Below are positions 24,255 to 30,814 of a stretch of 30,814 nucleotides of DNA, piece by piece; position 1 is the first letter of the stretch; each line of letters starts with the position of its first letter. The translations under genes were made by a program, and so were the position numbers. The DNA comes from JACRLW01 sp050181465 (GTDB lineage: Bacteria; Planctomycetota; UBA1135; UBA2386). The notes beneath the pieces were generated by a model. It worked only from the letters and a program-made list of their open reading frames with translations. It was not told the DNA's origin and did no database searches. Where the stretch lies: contig JBFXDD010000047.1 in the NCBI GenBank assembly GCA_050181465.1, positions 1-30,814 of the forward strand. Direction: 5' to 3'.

Positions 24255-24959
24255 ATGTGGAGATCACAAGAAGTCAAGGGTTGTCCCATTCCTGGTCTGT
24301 CTCGCCTTTGGGTCGTGTTCCAGAAGGTCCCAAGCACCAGAGACATCGTCCGGCTCTGTGACCAAGACTCTGCGAGTTGCGACTCGGCTCCGCGTGGGGC
24401 AGCGTCCGCCTACGCGTTCTACCTTGTTGCAAGCGCTCCCGCGGGGACCGGGTCGATGGATGTGACCACGCCGTTTTCCCTCACGTTGGAGTTGAGACTC
24501 GACGGCGAAGTTTCGGCCTGGGCCAGCGATTCCGGCAGCATTCTCGACATGGTGTTGCTCGGCCAGTGGGTTACCCCGGGAGGAGCTGACGATCGTAGTG
24601 GCATGCCCTGGTTCAACTACAACACTGGACACCTCCCCCTCGATGAGGCGCTCGGGAGCAAGATCGGCAATGCGGTCGAGCTGTATTGCCATTGGGCGCT
24701 CGCGCAGCCGGGACCGCTACCTTTCGGCCGTGGGACCGTCGCCAACGAACTCGAAAAGGGCCGTCACGTGATCCCGACCTTTCCCAAGGGGGAGGTTGCG
24801 TTGGAGACAGGGGGCCGCATGGCGTTCTATCTCGCGCAGAAGGACCCGTCAGGTTCGTGGCGCCAACCCGCAGGTTGGGGCTTCGCGAGTGATATCAATA
24901 TCCGCGTTGCCACCAACCTCTGCGACGTGAAGGGTGTTGCCCTCGACGAAGTGCCTTAG
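24255..24959 (+). CDS. hypothetical protein, family not recognised
   Basis: This is a 234-residue protein with no signal peptide or membrane segment. The start at 24255 was chosen because the stretch before it (24165-24254) is arginine-rich and not protein-like. Readable parts include VVFQKVPSTRDIVRLC, FSLTLELRLDGEVSAWASDS, DDRSGMPWFNYNTGHLPLDE and ELYCHWALAQPGPLPFGRGT. There are several Cys, Trp and aromatic residues. Codon choice is less GC-biased at third positions than in its neighbours, which hints at separate ancestry. It stands alone, 130 bp after the Clp-N gene. A TAGACT nine bases before the ATG resembles a -10 element, but I see no good -35 partner. Confidence 0.6.
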   Translation: MWRSQEVKGCPIPGLSRLWVVFQKVPSTRDIVRLCDQDSASCDSAPRGAASAYAFYLVASAPAGTGSMDVTTPFSLTLELRLDGEVSAWASDSGSILDMVLLGQWVTPGGADDRSGMPWFNYNTGHLPLDEALGSKIGNAVELYCHWALAQPGPLPFGRGTVANELEKGRHVIPTFPKGEVALETGGRMAFYLAQKDPSGSWRQPAGWGFASDINIRVATNLCDVKGVALDEVP

Positions 24960-25238
24960 CTTGCGATCCCTCACAACGGCCCATTCGCGGCAAGCGCAGG
25001 TTCCATGACGGAATCGGTGACCGAAGCCGGCCCCGACCGTCGTTCCCGAGGGACGTGCAGGAAGGGCGTTCGGTCGATATCAGGTCAGCCGGCGTGAGGA
25101 TCGAGAGTGCCGGACGAAGTCGTTCCATCGAGTCGCTCGGGATACCTGCTGCTCCGAATCTGCCTTGCGCATGGCGTTTCATGCCGAGGCGATGCTATGG
25201 AGATCCCCTCGCAGGCGCGCAGCGCGCGAGGAGTTGCC
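24960..25238. other. intergenic stretch between convergent genes
   Basis: No protein-like frame is seen. Near its end CCTCGC (25207-25212) and GCGAGG (25226-25231) are perfect inverse complements around a GC-rich 13-base loop, just before repeat copy C. This is a possible but weak terminator for the orphan gene. Confidence 0.4.
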
Positions 25239-25420
25239 TAGCCCGGATTACTCGTGAACGTCTGCTGCGATCGCCACAAGTCGCGCCCAGCGGCGTCGCT
25301 CCGTCGGCTCCTCCCTGGCAGCGTAGCTACAGCTACGCTTCGGTCGTCGCCGAGCGCAGCTCCTTGCCGGTCATTGACCTGCGGCGATCTCGCGACGACG
25401 TACACGCATAATCCGGGCTA
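25239..25420 (-). repeat. 182-bp palindromic repeat, copy C (complete)
   Basis: It is bounded by TAGCCCGGA and TCCGGGCTA, with central palindrome AGCGTAGCTACAGCTACGCT (25320-25339). It is more diverged than A and B: the middle stem is disrupted on one side (CGAGCGCAGC in place of CCGACGCAGC). It lies between convergent gene ends, 53 bp beyond the stop of the M64 peptidase gene. The minus strand is given by the same convention as for copy A. Confidence 0.92.
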
Positions 25421-25473
25421 GTGCTGCCTGCCGCGCGACCGGATGCTGGGCCAAGTCGTGCGGCGGTTCGGCG

Positions 25474-28400
25474 TCAGCGCATCACGATGGTCAGTCCGGG
25501 TGTCAGCGCCACCGGCACCGGCGCTCCGATCCCGCTCGGGTCGACCACCAGCCACTGCGTGCGAAGCGTGGCTCCGGACAGCACAGGGTCCACCGGAAGC
25601 GGTGACGGCCACGACGCGAAGCCCGCGGCGTCCGTCAGTGTGCCGACGGAACCGACCAAGCCGTCGTGCAGCAGTGAGCAACTCGGCGCGCCGAGAACCG
25701 TCAGCGGCAGGTTCTGCGGCGCCAATCCCCACAGGAGCAGTGCCGGCGCATTCGGCGCGGCACGATGCAGCGCGTACGCGAATTCTCGATTGCCGAGGAA
25801 GGGACGATCGATGCTGCTGTTGATCGGCACCCCGTGGAGACTGCCGCCGCAACCGCTGCCGTACGGCGAACCGAGGCCGTTGCCGCCGCGACCACCCAAC
25901 TTCATCGCGAGGACGATGTTCTGCGGCGGCTGGTTCGCCAGCAACGCATTGCGATCCGTCGTGTGCATCACGCGCCCGCCGACACCGGTGACCGTTGTGG
26001 CGTCGAGTGAGCCGCCGAAGATTCCGGCCACATCCCCAGACTTGCGGATGTCGACGATCAGTGGCCCGCGAGTTGGATTCCAACGGAACGGGCGGTCGAG
26101 CGCGACGACGATCGGGAACTCGTCCAGTCGCAGTGTCGCCGGGTCGATGTAGGGCACGCTGAAGTCACCATCGAAGACAGTGGTGAGGTCGGAACCGTGG
26201 TTGCCGGCCAGGATCGTCGACAAGGGCGCGAGGAACCCGGTGGACAGATCGATGCGTGCGTTCGTCGTCACCGGGCCGAGCGGAGTCGTCCCCGCTGCCG
26301 GCCGCCACGCGAGGTGCGTGATCTCGATCGCGCCGTTCCCGGCAAGCATGCTCGGCGCGTACTGGTACATCACACGCATCGGACCGGTGTTCGACCAGGG
26401 GTGCGGCGAACTGAGCGCTCCCGGCGTGTGGTCCAGTGCCTGCGGGACGACCGGCACCGGGAACGCCGACACCGCGATCGCCAGAGCGAAGTCCTCGGGT
26501 GATGAGCCGCTGCTCGCGGTCGCGCTCGGCGCGAACACCCGTCGCACCCCGATGCCGGTGTTCTGCATGCCGTCGAAGGTCGGCGTCTGCGCGACGCTCG
26601 ACGAGCGCACCGTGATGTCCACCAACAGTGCGCCGGCCGAAGGGTCGTGATCGAAGGGTCGCGTCAGTTCGATCTGGAATGCGAAGTCGGTCGGTGCACT
26701 GCTCGCCGCGAACGGCGGTTGGAACAGCACGCCGTCGAAGACTTCGGTCGCGTCGGCGCCGAGATTCTGTGCGAAGGTCGAACTCATCGAGCCCGTGATG
26801 CCGGCTGCGGCCGTGGCGAGTTCGACTCGTAGGTCGTAGCTGCCGCCGCCGAAGGAGCCGCCGAGGTCGCGTCGGAACGCGAGCCTGGTGATGCGATGGC
26901 GACCCACGTAGCCGAGGGTGGACGGCTCGTAGGCCATCTGAACTCGCGTGCCGGTCGTGGTGCCGAAGGGCACTGCCGATGCCGAGTTGCCTTCGCTCAG
27001 CACCAGCGATTGTGGCATCGCTTCGCAGGCGAGCAGCAACTTCATCGCCGGGGCCAGGTCTTGCGGTGTTGCGACCGAGGCGACGGCCGCGTCAGGATCG
27101 GAGGTGTGGATCAGGCGACTCGCGGTCGTCACGCCGAATGCATCGGCGTCGATCGGCGTGCCCGCGCCGGACACGATTCCGCGCGTGCGCACATCCACGA
27201 GCAGCGGGCCGAGCCGCGGATCCCAGGCGAAGGGCTCGTCGAACGGGATGACGAGCACGAAGCTCGATGGGGACCCGCCGAGGGTTGCACCGGGGATCGT
27301 CAACGTGCGATCGAGGACCTTGCTGCGATCCGCACCGTGGTTCGCATCGAAGGTCACGGACAGACTCGCCGGCGAGTTTCGACCGGTGGAGACATCGACG
27401 CGCAGATCGAAGTTGGTCGTGACGGTCTGGGCCGTGCCGCCCTCGGGGCGAAACGCGATCGCCGCGATGTGGACCGGATGCGCGTGGCCGAGCATCGCCC
27501 CTGAGTACGCGAGCATGGTCCGCGTGCCGGACGAGTTCAGCGGGAGACTGCTCGAGCCGGCGAGTTCACGAGTGGGTGCGAAGTCCGGCAGGTGTTCCGC
27601 GAGCGCGCGGTTCGTCTTGGCTGCGACGGGGAGTACGTCGACGTTCCAGGTGTGGGTGTGGATCAGGTAGCCCGACGGGTCGCGACGCACCTGGAGACTG
27701 GTGTCGCGCAAGCGCAACGAGATCGAATGCGGACCGAGGTTCGCGGTCCCGACGTTCCACGTGAAGGTCGTGCCGCCCGCGACCCACGGACCGTTGTCGA
27801 TGCGCCATTCGATCGAGTGGGGTCGCGACGCGATCCGATTCACGAACGAGAACACGGCGCTGCTGCCTTGGTTGACCGCAGTCGCTCCCGCCGGAGATTC
27901 CTGCGCGATCATGTCGCAGTAGCGATGGAACTGCACGATGAAGTGCTCGCGGCAGATCGTGCAGAAGTTGCGCTGCAAGCTGCGCATCTCGCAGTCCGGC
28001 TCGGGACGCCACGTGCCGGCGGCGTAGTAGCGCGCGCCCACGTAGGCCCCGACGGTTCCCTGCGGACCCGCGAATCCCAACCAGGCGTTCCATTTGCTGC
28101 CCGTGCTGCTGTTGGTGACGTTGGGTTCGCCGAACTCCGGCCCGCTGTAGGTTCCCGACGCGCCGTACTCATACTCATCGGCGAGACCACCGAAGGAGTG
28201 GCCCCATTCGTGAGCCTGAACGTCCTCCATGAGGCTGCCGTTGTAGCTCACCGAGTAGGTCGATGCGCAGCCACCGTACTTCGAGTCATTCACCAGCACG
28301 ATGACCCGACCGTCGGTATCCGGCGCCAGTGCGGCATCGGCTGCGGCCTGGGCGGAGTTCTGGACGTACAGACAACGCTCCGTCCCACCGATCCAATAGC

Positions 28401-28734
28401 TGGCGTCGTAGACCGTGTTGCGGAAGATGCCGAGCGGCGGTTGATCGGCACCGCTCTCCGCCGACGCGCGGAACACGGTGTGCACGTTGTAGCAGTGGAA
28501 GTAGGCTCCGTACGGAAAGAGCTGCGGCCGCGTCTGGAAGTAGCTGATGACGTCGAGGACGTCCTGATTGAACTGGCCCTGCTGCGCCGCGGTGTAGCCA
28601 TCCCCGAGGATGACCATGTCGTAGACTTCGGCGGAGGGACCGTTGTTCACGACGGTCGAGACGACCTGGGCGGGCGCCGCCGAAGCGAGGACGATCGCGA
28701 ACGAGACGAGTGAGGTGAGGACGCGAGTTCTCAT
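25474..28734 (-). CDS. secreted M64-type metallopeptidase with three tandem repeat domains
   Basis: This 1086-residue exported protein has signal peptide MRTRVLTSLVSFAIVLASAA. The catalytic domain (about 25-275) belongs to the M64 (IgA peptidase-like) group: VYDMVILGDGYT, VLVNDSKYGG and HEWGHSFGGLADEYE with His175, His179 and Asp186 as zinc ligands and Glu176 catalytic. Residues about 283-370 look Ig-like. Three related domains of about 180 residues follow (about 392-570, 577-755, 760-946), each with a D-T-x-V-F/L-D piece, a P-F-x-x-[DN]-P piece and LLVD[IV]. The terminus (955-1086) starts YGSGCGG and carries the shared module (LGAPSCSLLHD, WLVVDPSG). TGAGG (28742-28746) lies seven bases before the ATG and overlaps the stop of the upstream gene. 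The substrate is unknown. Confidence 0.85.
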   Translation of the reverse strand: MRTRVLTSLVSFAIVLASAAPAQVVSTVVNNGPSAEVYDMVILGDGYTAAQQGQFNQDVLDVISYFQTRPQLFPYGAYFHCYNVHTVFRASAESGADQPPLGIFRNTVYDASYWIGGTERCLYVQNSAQAAADAALAPDTDGRVIVLVNDSKYGGCASTYSVSYNGSLMEDVQAHEWGHSFGGLADEYEYGASGTYSGPEFGEPNVTNSSTGSKWNAWLGFAGPQGTVGAYVGARYYAAGTWRPEPDCEMRSLQRNFCTICREHFIVQFHRYCDMIAQESPAGATAVNQGSSAVFSFVNRIASRPHSIEWRIDNGPWVAGGTTFTWNVGTANLGPHSISLRLRDTSLQVRRDPSGYLIHTHTWNVDVLPVAAKTNRALAEHLPDFAPTRELAGSSSLPLNSSGTRTMLAYSGAMLGHAHPVHIAAIAFRPEGGTAQTVTTNFDLRVDVSTGRNSPASLSVTFDANHGADRSKVLDRTLTIPGATLGGSPSSFVLVIPFDEPFAWDPRLGPLLVDVRTRGIVSGAGTPIDADAFGVTTASRLIHTSDPDAAVASVATPQDLAPAMKLLLACEAMPQSLVLSEGNSASAVPFGTTTGTRVQMAYEPSTLGYVGRHRITRLAFRRDLGGSFGGGSYDLRVELATAAAGITGSMSSTFAQNLGADATEVFDGVLFQPPFAASSAPTDFAFQIELTRPFDHDPSAGALLVDITVRSSSVAQTPTFDGMQNTGIGVRRVFAPSATASSGSSPEDFALAIAVSAFPVPVVPQALDHTPGALSSPHPWSNTGPMRVMYQYAPSMLAGNGAIEITHLAWRPAAGTTPLGPVTTNARIDLSTGFLAPLSTILAGNHGSDLTTVFDGDFSVPYIDPATLRLDEFPIVVALDRPFRWNPTRGPLIVDIRKSGDVAGIFGGSLDATTVTGVGGRVMHTTDRNALLANQPPQNIVLAMKLGGRGGNGLGSPYGSGCGGSLHGVPINSSIDRPFLGNREFAYALHRAAPNAPALLLWGLAPQNLPLTVLGAPSCSLLHDGLVGSVGTLTDAAGFASWPSPLPVDPVLSGATLRTQWLVVDPSGIGAPVPVALTPGLTIVMR

Positions 28735-28743
28735 GGTGCGACC

Positions 28744-29274
28744 TCAGCGGACCTCGAGGGAGTTGCGGATGATCGTGCCGAAGGCGCGCGCCGTCGCAGC
28801 CTCCTGGATCCGGAACTCGAGCCGGTCGAAGTCCGGCAGGTCGGGAACCTTGAGATTGGTATGCGTGACGTGAGGCACGGCCACGTCGCCTTCCATGTGC
28901 GGAGGCTGACCGGCGTGCGCCGGATCCAGACAGAGTTTGCCGGCATCGATCCCGCCTTCGGCGACGGTGGCACCCGCGGAGTCGCGCATGACCCAGCGAA
29001 GGTTCTGGTCGCCGATGCGGCGCGGGGCGCGCCACTCCAGGTTCGGCTTGCGCGTGGTCTGCTGCACGGTCACACCGCCCGCATCGATCTGGACGGTGAG
29101 CATCAAGGTGCCGGTTCGCGGGGCCGCGAGTGGGGTGGCTCGCGCAGCGGGACCATCCGGTGCGGCGACCTTCGTCGGGTGCGACAAGGTGTTCGCGATC
29201 GCGAGGCCGCCCGCGCCCGTCGCGGCGAGAGTCAAGAAGACGATCGTGATGCGGCGAGAGTGCCGAGTGAGCAT
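28744..29274 (-). CDS. exported or membrane-anchored protein of unknown function, coupled to the M64 peptidase
   Basis: This 176-residue protein has one N-terminal hydrophobic segment (ITIVFLTLAATGAGGLAIA), acting as a signal peptide or membrane anchor, and a mature beta-rich region: TLMLTVQIDAGGVTVQQTTR, DQNLRWVMRDSAGATVAEGG, then PDLPDFDRLEFRIQEA. I do not recognise a family. The stop is nine bases before the M64 peptidase start and supplies part of its ribosome binding site, so the two are one operon with this gene first. An accessory, inhibitor or chaperone role for the peptidase is a guess from position. Confidence 0.68.
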   Translation of the reverse strand: MLTRHSRRITIVFLTLAATGAGGLAIANTLSHPTKVAAPDGPAARATPLAAPRTGTLMLTVQIDAGGVTVQQTTRKPNLEWRAPRRIGDQNLRWVMRDSAGATVAEGGIDAGKLCLDPAHAGQPPHMEGDVAVPHVTHTNLKVPDLPDFDRLEFRIQEAATARAFGTIIRNSLEVR

Positions 29275-29322
29275 GGCGAGGAGTCCGCGAGGGTGAGGGG
29301 CAGCCGCTCAGAGGATACCTCG

Positions 29323-29357
29323 GGCGAAGTGCCCCGGGCTCCTCGCCCGGGTTCGCC
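29323..29357. promoter_or_regulatory. two-part hairpin between divergent genes
   Basis: GGCGAA (29323-29328) pairs with TTCGCC (29352-29357), and CCCGGGC (29333-29339) pairs with GCCCGGG (29345-29351) around TCCTC. A four-base bulge (GTGC) lies on one side only. All 13 pairs are perfect. It lies upstream of both divergent genes (starts at 29274 and 29558), so a simple terminator role is unlikely. The rest of the 283-bp gap shows nothing clear. Confidence 0.45.
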
Positions 29358-29557
29358 GAGCCGCCGACGCGGCACCTTGCGGTCACCTTCCCGTGACACG
29401 TCTACGCCCGAGTTTCAGCGGCGCCGAGGGCGGCCCAGCCGATTCTCGCGGATCTCTTCCCGAGACCAGGATTCGCGCCAGGAGGCAAGGGCGCCGGGGT
29501 TGGAGGTTGCAGCGAGGTCGTGCCCCAACCGCCCCGAGTTCACCCGCATCCATCCGA

Positions 29558-30652
29558 ATGAACGTCCCATCAGTCCTGCCGCCGCTGTTTCTGTTTGCAA
29601 CCGTCGTCGCGCAGACGACCCCGACGATCCCGGTCCGCAACGTGACCGAGGAAGGGGTATCGCTCAGTCTTGCCGTCTCCATCCCCGGCTATCAACTGAC
29701 GCAGACGATCTACGAGAGCAACCTCGTGTATCGATCGGTGCAGAGCTACCAGGCGCTGTTGCTGCGACCGGACTCCGGCATCGGCTCCAACTCGATGGCC
29801 CCGATGGCTCGCAATCTCTCTGTCCGCCTCAGCGGGATCGGAGTCCCGAGTCCGGAGCTCGCCGACCGGCAGAGTTTCGCGGCGAACCGCGGCAGCGACT
29901 ACACCACCGCGATCCGCGACCGCAGAATCGATTTCCCCGCCGCTACGCAGCGGCCGTCACCGGCCCCGTTCCTGGTCGCCCTGCCCTTCGATCAGCCATT
30001 CTCCGCGATCAACATCGCGCACCTGCTGGTCGAGATCGAGACACGTCCCGAGAGCGGCGCGGTGACGGCGTGGCACCCCGATGCCGCCGTCGACTTCGGT
30101 TTCGACTGGACGATCCTCACCTCCGTCCAGGGTGCGGGCTGTCCCGCCGGCGGCGTGTTCTTCAGCGCCGACTACAGCGGAGGAATCTCCAACCCTGGCG
30201 GTGAGCTTCGAACGACGATCTCCATGCCGCGGGTCGTCGGTCAGCCCTTCACCCATCCGGCGATTGCGGTCGTCGGCACGAGTCTCACGCGATGGGGGCC
30301 CTTTCCGTTGCCGCTGAGCCTCGACGGCTTCGGCGCACCCGGCTGTTCGATCTACACCGACGCGCTGCAGACCTACGTCGGCAGCACCGGTGGGGGGCGT
30401 GCGGAGAACTTCCACTGGAGATTGCCGGTGCCGCGCAACTTCGGCTTGCTCGGGCAACAACTGCATGCGCAGTCCTTCATCGTGGACCCGGCTGCCAATG
30501 CGCTCGGCCTGCGTGCTTCGCCGGTCGCCACGTTCACCTTCAGTTCACCCCCCGATCCCTATCGCATGCTCACGATGCGAACTCTCACGCCGCAGTCGGA
30601 CCGTCCGTTGTCCGTCGAGCCCAACATCGGTCTGGTGCTCGGCGTGCAGTGA
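29558..30652 (+). CDS. secreted protein with one repeat domain and shared C-terminal module
   Basis: This 364-residue exported protein starts with signal sequence MNVPSVLPPLFLFATVVAQ. The open frame before 29558 is arginine-rich and not real. Residues about 25-170 match the repeat domain found three times in the M64 peptidase: NRGSDYTTAIRDRRIDFP, APFLVALPFDQPFSAINIAH and LLVEIETRPESG line up with its signature pieces. Residues about 185-330 are the terminal module, opening with GAGCPAGG and containing FGAPGCSIYTD, PVPRNFGLLGQQLHAQSFIVD and ASPVATFTF. A 30-residue extension follows. It has no catalytic domain that I can see. It is divergent from the M64 operon and may act with it on the cell surface, by inference. 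Confidence 0.75.
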   Translation: MNVPSVLPPLFLFATVVAQTTPTIPVRNVTEEGVSLSLAVSIPGYQLTQTIYESNLVYRSVQSYQALLLRPDSGIGSNSMAPMARNLSVRLSGIGVPSPELADRQSFAANRGSDYTTAIRDRRIDFPAATQRPSPAPFLVALPFDQPFSAINIAHLLVEIETRPESGAVTAWHPDAAVDFGFDWTILTSVQGAGCPAGGVFFSADYSGGISNPGGELRTTISMPRVVGQPFTHPAIAVVGTSLTRWGPFPLPLSLDGFGAPGCSIYTDALQTYVGSTGGGRAENFHWRLPVPRNFGLLGQQLHAQSFIVDPAANALGLRASPVATFTFSSPPDPYRMLTMRTLTPQSDRPLSVEPNIGLVLGVQ

Positions 30653-30679
30653 GCTGAGCCGAGGTTTGCGGTCGAAGTC

Positions 30680-30814
30680 TAGCCCGGACTATTCGTGAAC
30701 GTCGTCGCGAGATCGACGCAGGTCGATGCCCGGCAAGGAGCTACGACGGTCGACGACCGAAGCGTAGCTGTAGCTACGCTGCCAGGGAGGAGCCGTCGTA
30801 GCGACGCCGCCGGG
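30680..30814 (+). repeat. 182-bp palindromic repeat, copy D (cut by window end)
   Basis: It begins TAGCCCGGA, 27 bp past the stop of the preceding gene, and runs in the same direction as copy B. The central palindrome is at 30761-30780. Its middle stem pairs perfectly over ten bases, GCTACGACGG with CCGTCGTAGC, where copies A and B carry the opposite base pair at one position. The far arm is outside the window. Confidence 0.9.

Noticed and set aside
25055..25411. Plus-strand frame reading through repeat copy C
   Set aside because: The frame consists mostly of the repeat. Similar short peptides appear in other copies only because the DNA is repeated.
27592..28713. Open frame on the plus strand opposite the M64 catalytic domain
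   Set aside because: It is a shadow frame. The minus strand carries the zinc-binding motif and signal peptide.
16140..30814. Repeats as a CRISPR array
   Set aside because: The copies are about 182 bp, kilobases apart, in both orientations and palindromic, with no short regular spacers.

Overview
The window is GC-rich bacterial DNA and looks like chromosome from the Planctomycetota or a close relative. That placement is an inference from gene content. The supporting features are an ECF sigma factor of the planctomycete type beside a Ser/Thr kinase with a long TPR tail, a glycosyltransferase of the PEP-CTERM/exosortase-associated type, several large secreted proteins sharing one C-terminal module preceded by a G-x-GC motif, and a multihaem cytochrome c. 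No tRNA, rRNA, CRISPR array, transposase or phage gene was seen.

Layout. 1-575: left edge without a convincing gene. 576-1787 (+): lipoprotein of the glucose/sorbosone dehydrogenase family. 1832-4555 (-): secreted M36-like metallopeptidase. 4799-7306 (-): FG-GAP repeat lipoprotein. 7394-7960 (-) and 7959-11003 (+): ECF sigma factor and membrane Ser/Thr kinase with overlapping divergent start codons. 11118-13852 (-): two coupled glycosyltransferases. 13988-14863 (+): HDOD protein. 15029-16084 (+): leucine dehydrogenase. 16335-16787 (-): universal stress protein. 16930-19300 (-): a tightly overlapped set of glycine C-acetyltransferase, an unrecognised 86-residue membrane protein and a type II methionine aminopeptidase. 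19420-22391 (-): a secreted propeller-like protein coupled to a pentahaem cytochrome. 22688-24124 (+): lipoprotein, acyl-CoA thioesterase and stand-alone Clp N-domain protein, all overlapping. 24255-24959 (+): an orphan. 25474-29274 (-): an exported unknown followed by an M64 peptidase. 29558-30652 (+): a secreted protein built from the same two modules as the M64 peptidase tail.

The most interesting object is a roughly 182-bp imperfect palindrome. It occurs three times complete (16140, 22410, 25239), once cut by the window end (30680) and once as a half copy (11010). It has TA-bounded termini, a middle stem with a compensatory base-pair change, and a near-perfect central palindrome. Its mispairs mostly read as G.U on one strand. 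In that orientation four of five copies lie 14-54 nt downstream of a gene on the same strand. It could be a non-autonomous mobile element reused as a 3' RNA structure.

The genes suggest two themes. One is an exported layer of metallopeptidases, propeller and repeat proteins and a sugar dehydrogenase, with a shared C-terminal module. The other is ordinary metabolism and signalling: amino acid and acyl-CoA turnover, sigma factor/kinase and HDOD signalling, and surface glycan synthesis.
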